64,000 bases of DNA, taken from contig JBIQHJ010000007.1 of assembly GCA_044508625.1 (NCBI GenBank), forward strand, positions 1 through 64,000. The letters run 5' to 3'. Numbering within the stretch: the first letter of the stretch is position 1; every line of letters begins with the position of its first letter. The position numbers and the translations under genes are program-made. The notes under the pieces were generated by a model. It searched no databases, was not told where the DNA came from, and saw nothing but the letters and a program-made list of their open reading frames with translations. Positions 15,166 through 24,186 of the stretch are shown here, one piece after another. The stretch is from Castellaniella sp044508625 (GTDB taxonomy: Bacteria; Pseudomonadota; Gammaproteobacteria; Burkholderiales; Burkholderiaceae_B).

Positions 15166-16392
15166 ATGAAAAGAATGGCCGTCCATTACTGTGGCTGGGG
15201 CGAGGATTGGCCCTTGGGCCTGCTGGCCGACGATGGTGCCACGCTGTTGTTCGAATACGCCCCCGAGGCGCTGGCGCAAGGCCTGGAACTGTCGCCATTG
15301 CACCTGAAGCTGCGTGCCGCGGCGTATGGCGATTTCCCACGGCACCAGCATCGCCTGCCCGGGCTGATCGCCGACAGTCTGCCCGATGGCTGGGGCCTGC
15401 TGCTGATGGATCGATTGTTTCGCCGGCAGGGCCTGCGGCATCCCGGGCCGCTGGATCGCCTGGCCTTCATCGGAGACCGCGCCATGGGGGCCCTGCGCTT
15501 CGTGCCGGCCATGGAGCCCGACGCCGAGGAGCCCGACTGGAACCTCCTGTCGCTGGCCCGGGAAAGCGGGCGGGCCTTGGCCGGGGAGGCCGGCGCCGCC
15601 TTGCGCGAGCTGGCGCTGGCCGGCGGCCCGCCGCAAGGGGCGCGGCCCAAGGCCTTGGTGCAGTACGACCTTGCGTCGGGCCATGTCAGCACCCGCAGCG
15701 ATGCGCCGGGCGATCCTTGGCTGGTGAAATTCCCCGCCCAGGACGAGCACCAGGAAGTCTGCGCCATCGAGCAGATGTATGCCGAACTGGCCCGTGATTG
15801 CGGATTGGAGGTCCCCGCGACCACATGGTTCGAGCTGTCGCCCAGGCTGGCGGCTTTCGGGGCGGCTCGCTTCGATCGCGAGCGGGGCATGCGCGTAGCG
15901 GTGCACAGCCTGGCGGGCCTGCTGCAAGTGGACTTCCGCGTGCCGGGCGCCGCGGACTATACCGCTTTCCTGCGGGCCACCCATTTGTTGACCCGTGACG
16001 CGCGCGAGGTGGAAAAGGCGTATGCCCGGGCGGTCTTCAATGTGCTGTTCCACAATCGCGACGACCACCCAAAGAACTTCGCCTGGCGCCTGGGCCCTGA
16101 CCGGCGCTGGCGGCTCGCCCCGGCCTTCGACCTGACCTTCAGCGAAGGTCCGGGGGGCTGGCATCACATGGACGTCTGCGGCGAGAGCAATGCCGTGGAA
16201 AGAGGCCATATGCTCCGTCTGGCGACGGAAGGCGGCGTGCCCCTGAAGGCGGCCGAGGCCCTCATCGACCGGATGCTGGCACAGGCGGCGACCTTTGCCC
16301 GGCGTGCCGCGGCGTTCCCCATGCGCCGCGCCACGGCGCGGCGCATGGACGCGGCGATAAAGGCATGCCGCGCGCGGCTCGCGCAAGCCTGA
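15166..16392 (+). CDS. hipA: HipA-type serine/threonine kinase toxin
   Basis: The 408-residue protein has the HipA N-terminal subdomain (FEYAPEALAQGLELSPLHLKL, then GLIADSLPDGWGLLLMDR) and the kinase core. Within the core, the catalytic loop reads HNRDDHPKNFAW and the metal-binding region LAPAFDLTFSEG, matching NxDDHxKN and DxxxS in the family. HipA kinases phosphorylate aminoacyl-tRNA synthetases and slow growth, and are neutralised by HipB. Start 15166 was chosen because upstream in-frame sequence overlaps hipB and does not look like HipA; ATG 15175 is an alternative. The 80-base gap from hipB is larger than usual. It appears complete, unlike the remnant at 219. Confidence 0.85.
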   Translation: MKRMAVHYCGWGEDWPLGLLADDGATLLFEYAPEALAQGLELSPLHLKLRAAAYGDFPRHQHRLPGLIADSLPDGWGLLLMDRLFRRQGLRHPGPLDRLAFIGDRAMGALRFVPAMEPDAEEPDWNLLSLARESGRALAGEAGAALRELALAGGPPQGARPKALVQYDLASGHVSTRSDAPGDPWLVKFPAQDEHQEVCAIEQMYAELARDCGLEVPATTWFELSPRLAAFGAARFDRERGMRVAVHSLAGLLQVDFRVPGAADYTAFLRATHLLTRDAREVEKAYARAVFNVLFHNRDDHPKNFAWRLGPDRRWRLAPAFDLTFSEGPGGWHHMDVCGESNAVERGHMLRLATEGGVPLKAAEALIDRMLAQAATFARRAAAFPMRRATARRMDAAIKACRARLAQA

Positions 16393-16490
16393 CGCGGCGG
16401 CCCATGGGCATGAGCGCCGCCGCCATCGGCATGGGCGCCGCGGCTATCGGTTAACCTAGCGGCATTCCCGCTGGTGCTGCCTATTTCATT

Positions 16491-19400
16491 GTGACGAATC
16501 AAAAGACATCTCGAGTTCTCGACTACTGGCATAGCGTTGAGTTCTTCAACAGCTATAGTCTCGACGACCAAATCGCGGAGGCCGAGGAGTTCGGCAGAAA
16601 GACTGTTTTCCTTCGGGCGACGACCACGGCTGATGGCTGGAGCGAGATGTCGGGACGAGCGGGGGATGTCTATCTCGTTCCGTTTGATGTGGCGCTGGCG
16701 ACGTCCGTGGTCGAGCATCATATTGCGGCAAGGTTGAATACGCGTTCCGCAATTGAACAGGCCCGTGATGATGAGATGGCTCCCGAAGGGCTAACGTGCT
16801 TTGCAAAGTTGAAGTTGGAGCAAGACGGCCGGATGAATGCCGAAAGCCTGAGCGTGTCAGCTTTACCGTGGGCGCTAGGCCGGCTGGAAAGCGGGGAATT
16901 GGGGGATCTTCGTGCAGACGTGTTCGAATCGAGCCTGGGGGCGCTGAAGACCGACCTGGCAGCGCTTGTCGCCGGGGATACACCCTTCAATGCGGCGCAG
17001 TTGGTTGCGATGGTGCAGCGGCTTTATGAGTGGGCAGGCTACGAGCCTTCCGATGATAGACTCGCGTGCCTGGTCTTGATGGCGCCTGCGCAATCACAAG
17101 CGCAGGCACCTGCTGGCATGGATGAGGCGGCATCGGCAAGGCGATCCACGGGCGTGCCGGCTGAGCACCAAGTGATCGACGAGAAACGAGATTTGCCGAT
17201 CCTGAACAGTTTCTACGTTCATGACCTGACCGAAGCGCAGCGCGAACTGGGAGGATCACGTGTACCGCGTGCGCTGGAAGCGTATCTTTCCTGGCAGGAC
17301 GCATCGAAGCTCGATCTGGATGCGCCGGATGGCCGGCAAGCCATTCTCGAGGCACTGCGGCCGCACAATGGAATCGCTGGACGTTGGCCGTCACCCGTCG
17401 GTCATTATCAGGCGTTGATGCAGCAATATGCATTGAACCGGATGAAGACGCTCGGGGAAGGCGAAGTACTCGCGGTGAATGGTCCGCCCGGCACAGGAAA
17501 GACCACGTTGCTCCGGGATCTGATTGCGCATCTCTTGGTAGAGCGGGCGAACGTATTGGCTTCGTTGGATGACGCCACGGAAGGATTGTCCGGTGCGACC
17601 ATTGAGGCCATATTTCCGGGTGGCAAGGCACATACTTTGCCGGTCTCGTCGCCTGAACTGACGGGATTCGAGATCGTGGTGGCCTCGAGCAACAACGGGG
17701 CAGTGGAAAACCTGTCGCTCGAATTGCCGCAAATCCGGCATCTCGACGATGCACAGTGCGATACGTTGAGTTATTTCAAACCCGTTGCTACCCGTTACGC
17801 GGGCAGCCATGCGACGAAACCATGGAAGGCCCCCGAAAAACCCGTGTGGGGACTGGTATCCGCTGCGCTGGGAAAGCGCGCTAACCGCATCCGGTTTGGC
17901 GATGTGTTTTCGAACCGTGCGACCAAACCGGGCGAACGGCCGGGCGATCGATTCATTCCAAAAGACAAGGTCGATTTTCCGAGCTGGGACGCAGTGGGAG
18001 CAATGACCTATTGGCGATATCGGGAGCAAACGAGTAGCAAGAGACAAAGGTTCCATGCCGCGCGCGACCGTTTCAAGGCCGCGCGGGCGGCTTGGGCGGC
18101 GGAGCACAAACGCCTCGAGACCCTTGATGCTGTGTTGACCGAGGTGCAGAGTAAGTGGCCAAAGGTAGTGCAATATTGTCCAGACCTATTTCATCCTGAT
18201 GCGAGCAATGCAACGCTGGACCGCCTGAGAAGGATGGCGCGCGAATTGGATGAGGAGGCAAATCTGATCGGGCGACGACTTGGTCCGCCGTTCATTCGTT
18301 GGTTGTATCGATGGCTCCGCCCCGATCAGTATCGACGATGGTGCGAGAGGGGAGAATCCGCTTTTTTCCTTCGGATCATTTGTGACAGGTTGCGGACGGT
18401 TGGTTTGCTGCGTGCACAGACGGGTGTGACCGTATGGGAAGGAGCTGACCTCGGAGAGGAAGCCTGCCAGGCTCGAGCATTCTGGCAGGGAGAAAAACTG
18501 AATGGTTTGCGCAACGGGCTCTTCGCATCCGCGATGGCCTTGCATGAAGCATTCTTTCACGAGGTCCAGACGGGCGATTTGGTGTTCGCACTGTCGAGGA
18601 TGCTTTCGCAAAGCCCAATTGGCGAGGCGTCCAAGGTGGTCTGGCAGTGGTTCTTCATGCTCACCCCAGTGGTTTCAAGTACTTTCGCATCATTCCGACG
18701 GCAGTTCGCCGGGATTGGACCGGAGGATCTGGGCTGGTTGATCATCGACGAAGCCGGGCAGGCCGTTCCGCAGGCGGCTGTTGGGGCTATCATGCGCGCG
18801 CGGCGTGTGGTTGTGGTAGGAGATCCCCTTCAGATTGAACCAGTCGTCACGCAATCGACGCGTCTACTGGCATGCCTGGGGGAATACTGGTTACCAGGAC
18901 AGCGGCCACGCTATGCGGTGGACGCTCAATCTGTCCAGACCCTGGCTGATCGATGCTATCCATACGGTGTGCGGCATCCGCTGGACAGCGATCGGTTCAT
19001 TGGTATTCCACTTGTCATGCACCGTCGGTGCGCCAGTCCGATGTTCGATATTGCTAATACGATCGCATACGGCGGCCGAATGAAGCATTTGAAGAAGGAC
19101 ATACCTCCTGCGCATGAGGTGCTCGGCCATAGCGCATGGTGGCACGTGAGCTGCGATACCTGCGATGGAACGAAGTATGTCGCTGAGCAGGGCCAGCTTG
19201 TATTCGATGCGCTGGCCAGGATGTATATCGCAGCGCAGAATTCGAGTCCACCGCCGTCCAAAGAATTGCCTGACGCCTTCGTGATCACGCCGTTCCGGCA
19301 GGTGAGGGCGCGCCTAAGTGTGCTTCTGATGGATCATGATGCGTGGCGTAATGCGCTATCTGGAACTGGCTTGAGCGTACCAGCCAATTTGGGGGAGTGG

Positions 19401-19667
19401 ATAAGAAATCGGGTCGGTACGGTCCATACGTTCCAAGGAAAGGAAAGCGAAGTCGTCTTCTTCGTACTGGGTTGCGATGCACAGCATATCGGTGCGATGG
19501 ACTGGGCCGCCGCATCTCCGAACCTGCTCAACGTCGCGGTTACGCGTGCGAAAGGCTATCTATACATCATCGGGGATCGCGAGTTGTGGGGCATCCGCCA
19601 ATTTTTCGATGTGGCACTCGCGATGCTTGATGGTCAAAAGGTTGCGATGCAAGTTCCATATCGTTGA
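16491..19667 (+). CDS. Large superfamily 1 helicase (Upf1/Dna2-like), solitary
   Basis: This 1058-residue protein has an uncharacterised N-terminal region (1-325, starting SRVLDYWHSVEFFNSY). The SF1 helicase core follows: Walker A GPPGTGKTT at 331-339, Walker B IIDEAGQA at 751-758, motif III GDPLQIEPVV, motif V TVHTFQGKES at 977-986 and motif VI VAVTRAKGYLYIIGD near 1015-1029. The DEAG box and TFQGKE pattern put it in the Upf1/Dna2 group. A long insert of charged helical character (about 440-740) separates motifs Ia and II. No nuclease motif is apparent. GTG is the likely start, with a weak ribosome site. Base composition is visibly lower in G+C than flanking genes, indicating acquisition. 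Function unknown; stand-alone helicases of this type occur in defence loci. Confidence 0.85.
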   Translation: MTNQKTSRVLDYWHSVEFFNSYSLDDQIAEAEEFGRKTVFLRATTTADGWSEMSGRAGDVYLVPFDVALATSVVEHHIAARLNTRSAIEQARDDEMAPEGLTCFAKLKLEQDGRMNAESLSVSALPWALGRLESGELGDLRADVFESSLGALKTDLAALVAGDTPFNAAQLVAMVQRLYEWAGYEPSDDRLACLVLMAPAQSQAQAPAGMDEAASARRSTGVPAEHQVIDEKRDLPILNSFYVHDLTEAQRELGGSRVPRALEAYLSWQDASKLDLDAPDGRQAILEALRPHNGIAGRWPSPVGHYQALMQQYALNRMKTLGEGEVLAVNGPPGTGKTTLLRDLIAHLLVERANVLASLDDATEGLSGATIEAIFPGGKAHTLPVSSPELTGFEIVVASSNNGAVENLSLELPQIRHLDDAQCDTLSYFKPVATRYAGSHATKPWKAPEKPVWGLVSAALGKRANRIRFGDVFSNRATKPGERPGDRFIPKDKVDFPSWDAVGAMTYWRYREQTSSKRQRFHAARDRFKAARAAWAAEHKRLETLDAVLTEVQSKWPKVVQYCPDLFHPDASNATLDRLRRMARELDEEANLIGRRLGPPFIRWLYRWLRPDQYRRWCERGESAFFLRIICDRLRTVGLLRAQTGVTVWEGADLGEEACQARAFWQGEKLNGLRNGLFASAMALHEAFFHEVQTGDLVFALSRMLSQSPIGEASKVVWQWFFMLTPVVSSTFASFRRQFAGIGPEDLGWLIIDEAGQAVPQAAVGAIMRARRVVVVGDPLQIEPVVTQSTRLLACLGEYWLPGQRPRYAVDAQSVQTLADRCYPYGVRHPLDSDRFIGIPLVMHRRCASPMFDIANTIAYGGRMKHLKKDIPPAHEVLGHSAWWHVSCDTCDGTKYVAEQGQLVFDALARMYIAAQNSSPPPSKELPDAFVITPFRQVRARLSVLLMDHDAWRNALSGTGLSVPANLGEWIRNRVGTVHTFQGKESEVVFFVLGCDAQHIGAMDWAAASPNLLNVAVTRAKGYLYIIGDRELWGIRQFFDVALAMLDGQKVAMQVPYR

Positions 19668-19752
19668 AGGTTGCGGCCGTTGACCGCGCCAGGTATATGT
19701 CCAAGGCTTCTTCCAATTGCTGACCCTCAATCCCACATAAAAGGAGACCCTC

Positions 19753-20745
19753 ATGTTCCGTGGCCTGCTCATCGACAGACAGGACGGCCGGCAGGCGGCC
19801 GAGCTGCGGATGCTGGACGAAGCCTCGCTGCCCGAGGGCGAGGTGACCGTGCGCATCGCCTATTCCACGCTCAACTACAAGGACGCGCTCGCCATCACGG
19901 GCCGTGCGCCGGTGGTGCGCAAGTTCCCCATGGTGCCGGGCATCGATTTCGCGGGATCGGTGGAATCATCCACCGATCCCGCGTTCGCGCCGGGGGCCCA
20001 GGTGGTGCTCAACGGCTGGGGCGTGGGCGAGGTGCACTGGGGCGGCCTGGCCGAGCTGGCCCGCGTGCCCGCGCGCTGGCTGATTCCGCTGCAGGCGCCG
20101 TTCACTGCGCGGCAGGCGATGGGCATCGGTACGGCGGGCTATACCGCCGCCCTGTGCGTGCTGGCGCTGGAGCGCCATGGCGTGACGCCGGACCAGGGGC
20201 CCATCGTCGTGACCGGCGCCGCCGGCGGCGTGGGCAGCGTGGCCGTGGCGATGCTGGCAAGGCTGGGCTACGAGGTCGCCGCCGTCACGGGGCGGGTGCA
20301 GGAATCGGATTTCCTCACCGGCCTGGGCGCGCGCCACATCATCGACCGCGCGGAAATCGAGCAGCCCGGCAAGCCGCTGGAAAAAGAACGCTGGGCCGGC
20401 GCCGTCGACGTGGCGGGCGGCCAGGTGCTCGCCAACGTCTGCGCGGCCATGCGCTACCGCGGCGTGGTGGCGGCCTGCGGGCTGGCGGCGGGCATGGCTT
20501 TCCCGGCCACGGTGGCGCCCTTCATCCTGCGCGGCGCCACGCTCGCGGGCATCGACAGCGTGATGGCCCCCACCGCCGACCGCCTGCGGGCCTGGCAACG
20601 CCTGTCCACCGATCTGGACCCGGCCCTGCTCGAACGGCTGATGCGAGAGATCCCCCTCGAGGACGCCATCGCCGTCGCGCCCGAGCTGCTCGCTGGCAAG
20701 GTGCGCGGCCGCCTCGTGGTGCGCATCGGTGCGCGGATCGTTTAG
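19753..20745 (+). CDS. acuI: Acrylyl-CoA reductase-like MDR oxidoreductase (AcuI/YhdH family)
   Basis: The 330-residue enzyme belongs to the YhdH/AcuI branch of zinc-free medium-chain reductases. Landmarks are AYSTLNYKDALAITG near residue 40, VPGIDFAGSV, the cofactor-binding GAAGGVGSVAVAML at about 155-168, and the family-specific FILRGATLAGIDS. These enzymes reduce acrylyl-CoA to propionyl-CoA with NADPH and protect against reactive acryloyl compounds. AAGGAG precedes the ATG. Its last four bases overlap the end of the convergent amidotransferase gene. No DMSP lyase gene is seen, so a general detoxification role is more likely than DMSP use. Confidence 0.88.
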   Translation: MFRGLLIDRQDGRQAAELRMLDEASLPEGEVTVRIAYSTLNYKDALAITGRAPVVRKFPMVPGIDFAGSVESSTDPAFAPGAQVVLNGWGVGEVHWGGLAELARVPARWLIPLQAPFTARQAMGIGTAGYTAALCVLALERHGVTPDQGPIVVTGAAGGVGSVAVAMLARLGYEVAAVTGRVQESDFLTGLGARHIIDRAEIEQPGKPLEKERWAGAVDVAGGQVLANVCAAMRYRGVVAACGLAAGMAFPATVAPFILRGATLAGIDSVMAPTADRLRAWQRLSTDLDPALLERLMREIPLEDAIAVAPELLAGKVRGRLVVRIGARIV

Positions 20746-21446
20746 GTCCCGTCCAATCGATCCAGCCATGTCCCGAAAACCGTGCGTGCCGCCTGCTCCA
20801 GTGAGCGGCCGTACCGGGCGGCGTCGCGCCTGATGGCTTGCGGAGCGACCCCTCGGGCGGATAGTTCGTGTGCGTGGCCGATCAACCACCGCTCGATCTG
20901 TGTATGGTCGGCTTCCAGGTGAAATTGCAGGCCAAGGATCCGGGGTCCGAGGGAGAACGCCTGGTTCGGGAATCCGGGCGTTTGCGCAAGGCGCGCGGCC
21001 CCCTCGGGAATGGAGAACTGGTCGCCGTGCCAATGCAGGACCGGCACGAGCCCGATGCCCTGAAGTGCCGAAGCTCGTCCCTGGTCGGTGAGGGTGATGG
21101 GCGCGTAGCCGATTTCCGCGCTGCCTGTGGCCGCTACCTCGGCCCCAAGCGCCCGGGCCATGAGTTGAGCGCCGAGACAGATGCCGAGTGTGGGTCCGCC
21201 CACCGCCAGCCGGGCGGCGATGGCGCGTTGCTCGGCCCGGAGGAACGGATAATGATCCGTTTCATAGACGCTGATCGGGCCTCCGAGGATCACCGCCAGG
21301 TCGGCCGACGCGAGGCTATCCGCATCGAGCGGATCCACGCCGGCCTCCAGATACCGTGGCTCATAGCCGCGCTCCTCCAGCAATGGGACGAGGATGCCCA
21401 GGTCCTCGAAGGCGACATGGCGCACGGCCAGCGCCGTGCGCTTCAT
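20742..21446 (-). CDS. Class I glutamine amidotransferase
   Basis: The 234-residue protein has the GATase-1 triad: Cys in LGICLGAQL, and the His and Glu in LQFHLEAD. It is a stand-alone amidotransferase of the GMP-synthase-like/YfeJ group with no synthetase partner beside it. Such proteins release ammonia from glutamine or hydrolyse gamma-glutamyl compounds. GGAGG lies 7 bases before the ATG. The start codon overlaps the stop of a 20-codon leader (ATGA), so its translation may be coupled to that peptide. It converges with acuI. Confidence 0.87.
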   Translation of the reverse strand: MKRTALAVRHVAFEDLGILVPLLEERGYEPRYLEAGVDPLDADSLASADLAVILGGPISVYETDHYPFLRAEQRAIAARLAVGGPTLGICLGAQLMARALGAEVAATGSAEIGYAPITLTDQGRASALQGIGLVPVLHWHGDQFSIPEGAARLAQTPGFPNQAFSLGPRILGLQFHLEADHTQIERWLIGHAHELSARGVAPQAIRRDAARYGRSLEQAARTVFGTWLDRLDGT

Positions 21447-21505
21447 CGCGACGCCTCCGGTTTCAGCGGGGTGGTGGCCAATGCTTCCCGCCGTGTTTCA
21501 TCCAT
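21443..21505 (-). CDS. Putative 20-residue leader peptide coupled to the amidotransferase gene
   Basis: A short frame begins with ATG preceded by GGAGG at ideal spacing and encodes 20 residues (MDETRREALA, then a Pro/Thr/Lys-containing tail ending SR). Its TGA overlaps the ATG of the glutamine amidotransferase gene in an ATGA junction. The arrangement argues that ribosomes translate it and reinitiate on the downstream gene. No run of a single amino acid or obvious terminator/antiterminator pair is seen, so classical attenuation is not evident. It could alternatively be the relic of a longer gene. It is too short for family assignment. Confidence 0.45.
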   Translation of the reverse strand: MDETRREALATTPLKPEASR

Positions 21506-21777
21506 GAAAACCTCCGTTTTCGCTCTTGCCGCAGCAGGCCTCCTGCGATGCCCAGATGTGTCGATATTAGTCCTGATTTCCTGGCCAGTCGTGAAGTGCC
21601 AAGAGGACGTATCCGTCTGGCTTGGGTCTGGGGGGGGGACGGCCCGGCGCCGGGATGCGAGCCGTTAAAATGGATACACATGATTCCCCGCAGCTTGGCC
21701 ATGGCGCTCGCGGCCGGGCCGGCGAACGGCTTTGACGATTCTTTGAGGCGGCGCAGCGGCCGTATCCCGCATTCGAC

Positions 21778-22470
21778 ATGAAAACCATCGGCATCCTGGG
21801 CGGCATGTCCGCCGCTTCGACCCGGATCTACTATCGCCGGCTCTGCGACTCGACGAGGGAGCGCCTGGGCGGGCTGCATTCGCCCGAGCTGCTGATCCGG
21901 TCCCTCGATTTCGCGCGGATCGAGGCGCTGCAGGCGGCGGGGGAGTGGGACGAGGCCGGTGCGGTCCTGAATCGCGAGGCCAGGGCGCTCGAGCGCGGCG
22001 GTGCCGATTTCATCGTGCTGGCGACCAACACCATGCACAAGGTGGCGGACCGGATGATGGCGGGGATCGACATCCCGCTGCTGCACATCGCCGATGCGAC
22101 CGCCGCGGCCATCCGGCGCGCGGGGCTGCGCTCTCCGGGCCTGATGGCCACCGCCTTCACGATGGAGCAGGCTTTCTACACCGGACGGCTGGCGGCGGCC
22201 GGCCTCGAGCCGATGGTGCCGGATGCGGCGGACCGCGCCGAAACGCATCGCATCATCTACGAGGAACTGTGCCGCGACGTGGTCACCCCCGAGAGCGAGG
22301 CGGCGTATGTGGCGATCGCGCGGCGCCTCGTCGAGCGGGGCGCCGATTGCCTGATCCTCGGCTGCACCGAGGTCGGCATGCTGCTCGATCAAGGCAATGT
22401 GCCGGTGCCGGTCTTCGACACGACCCTGGTGCATTGCGACGCGGCCCTGGATCTCGCGCTCGGTGAATAG
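21778..22470 (+). CDS. Aspartate/glutamate racemase family protein (YgeA-type)
   Basis: The 230-residue protein is a PLP-independent racemase with GILGGMSAASTRIYYR at the start. The first catalytic position is Thr83 in ATNTMHK and the second is Cys196 in LGCTEVGML. This Thr/Cys pair, in place of the usual Cys/Cys, is the one described for Escherichia coli YgeA, which acts on the L-forms of glutamate and aspartate. The same specificity is inferred here. The gene stands alone downstream of a 331-base interval that holds the divergent leader peptide and no other recognisable gene. Confidence 0.85.
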   Translation: MKTIGILGGMSAASTRIYYRRLCDSTRERLGGLHSPELLIRSLDFARIEALQAAGEWDEAGAVLNREARALERGGADFIVLATNTMHKVADRMMAGIDIPLLHIADATAAAIRRAGLRSPGLMATAFTMEQAFYTGRLAAAGLEPMVPDAADRAETHRIIYEELCRDVVTPESEAAYVAIARRLVERGADCLILGCTEVGMLLDQGNVPVPVFDTTLVHCDAALDLALGE

Positions 22471-22564
22471 GCGTCGGGATCGGGCCTTGCCGCGCCCGTC
22501 CACGCGGGCGCGAGGGATACGCCCGCCGCAATGGGCGGCGAAGCGGACGCCAGCGGCGACCCCG

Positions 22565-23413
22565 CTATCCGTTCGCCCGCTGGCTGAGCCAGATGCTGCC
22601 GATGACCACGGCGATGCCGATTGCCTGGGGCGCGTTCAGCGCCTGGTCCAGGAACACCCATCCCAGCAGCACCGCCGTCAGGGGGCTCAGAAAGAGCAGC
22701 GAGGACACGGTGGCGGAATCCAGGCGCGCGATGCCCTTGAACCACAGCGCGTAGGTGAGGGCCGCGCCGATCAGGCCCAGCCATGCGAGCCCGATGAGGT
22801 TGGCGGCGCTCGGGACCGGCGGCGCCGGGTCGAACAGGAGCGCCGCCGGCACCAGGAGCAGGCCGCCCAGCGTGAGCTGCCAGGCGGTGGAGGTGAGCGG
22901 CGAGACCGGAGGCCGCCATTTGCGGGTCAGGATGGTGGCCAGCGCCATGGCGGCCGCCCCGGCCAGGCCCGCTCCGACGCCCACGGCGTCGAGCGCCGCG
23001 CCGGGCGTCAGCACCAGCAGGCCCACGCCGCCCATGCCCGCGAGCGCCGCGACGATCGCCAGGGGCCGCAGCGGGACGCCGAGCAGGAACGAGGCCAGGA
23101 AGACCACGATCAGGGGCTGGGCCGACAGGACCGTCCCGGCGACCCCGCCGGGAAGGCGATAGGCCGCGACGAAGAGCAGGCTCCAGAAAATCGAGAAATT
23201 GAGGGCGCCCAGGACCAGGCTGCGCAGCCACCAGACGCCCTTCGGCAGCCGCCGCACCAGCAGGAGCAGCAGCAAGCCCGCCGGCAGGGCGCGCATCGCG
23301 GCCACCGTCAGCGGGGAAAAACCGGGCAGGAACTCGGTGGTGACGATGTAGGTGCTGCCCCAGACGATGGGGGCGACGGCGGTCGCCAGCAGGTCGGACG
23401 CCCGGGCCTTCAT
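22565..23413 (-). CDS. DMT-superfamily (EamA) transporter
   Basis: This 282-residue protein has ten hydrophobic segments in two EamA repeats. The first repeat opens with APIVWGSTYIVTTEFLP and the second contains GLAWLGLIGAALTYALWFKG, followed by SSLLFLSPLTAVLLGWVFLDQ. All are hallmarks of drug/metabolite transporters that export amino acids or related metabolites. The substrate cannot be predicted. It is divergent from the FMN reductase gene at 23548, with a 134-base gap between starts. Confidence 0.88.
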   Translation of the reverse strand: MKARASDLLATAVAPIVWGSTYIVTTEFLPGFSPLTVAAMRALPAGLLLLLLVRRLPKGVWWLRSLVLGALNFSIFWSLLFVAAYRLPGGVAGTVLSAQPLIVVFLASFLLGVPLRPLAIVAALAGMGGVGLLVLTPGAALDAVGVGAGLAGAAAMALATILTRKWRPPVSPLTSTAWQLTLGGLLLVPAALLFDPAPPVPSAANLIGLAWLGLIGAALTYALWFKGIARLDSATVSSLLFLSPLTAVLLGWVFLDQALNAPQAIGIAVVIGSIWLSQRANG

Positions 23414-23547
23414 GCGGCCCCGCCTTTCCCGTTACCGAGGAATCGGTGCCCGGGATGGCATGCCGAGTCGGGTTCCAGGCGGTGCGAGGGGATGGCGTCG
23501 CTGGGAATGTCGGATAATCTATCTCCCCCTCGACAAAAGGAAGAAAC

Positions 23548-24114
23548 ATGTCCTTGAAGCTTCAAACCATCATCTGCAGCACGCGCCCCGGGCGTGTCGG
23601 GCCGGCGGTGGCCCGCTGGTTCCATGAGTTTGCGCAAAAGCACGGCGCCTTCGAGGCGCAACTCGTCGACCTGGCCGATTTCGAGCTGCCGCTGTACGAC
23701 GAGCCGGTGCATCCGCGCATGCAGCAGTACCAGCACGAGCACACCCGGCGCTGGAGCGCGAGCGTGGCCGCGGCCGACGCCTACGTGTTCGTGACGCCGG
23801 AATACAACTACAGCCCGCCGCCGGCCCTGGTCAACGCCCTGGACTTCGTCTACAGGGAATGGAACTACAAGCCCTGCGGCTTCGTCGGCTATGGCGGGGT
23901 CTCGGGCGGCCTGCGCGCGGTCCAGATGGAAAGGCTGCACGTCACCACCCTCAAGATGATGCCGATGGTGGAAGGCGTGACGGTGCCGATGGTGGCGAGC
24001 CACATCGGGGCGGACGGCGCCTTTGCCTCCAACGAGCTGATCGATGCCTCGGCCAGGACCATGCTGGACGAGCTGCTGCGCTGGGCCGAGGCGCTCAAGG
24101 CGATGCGCGCCTGA
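23548..24114 (+). CDS. NADPH-dependent FMN reductase
   Basis: The 188-residue flavodoxin-like protein has the family start IICSTRPGRVGPAVARWF (phosphate-binding loop), the segment FVTPEYNYSPPPALVNALDF that contacts the isoalloxazine ring, and GFVGYGGVSGGLRAV. It reduces FMN, quinones or chromate-like acceptors with NAD(P)H in the cytoplasm. AAGGAAG precedes the ATG. It is transcribed toward the convergent M20 amidohydrolase gene. Confidence 0.9.
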   Translation: MSLKLQTIICSTRPGRVGPAVARWFHEFAQKHGAFEAQLVDLADFELPLYDEPVHPRMQQYQHEHTRRWSASVAAADAYVFVTPEYNYSPPPALVNALDFVYREWNYKPCGFVGYGGVSGGLRAVQMERLHVTTLKMMPMVEGVTVPMVASHIGADGAFASNELIDASARTMLDELLRWAEALKAMRA

Positions 24115-24186
24115 GGCGAGAGGCGGCCGGGGCGATCCGCAGCGCCGAAGGCTTGGCACGCGGCCTCGATCGACGGATCGCGGCAT

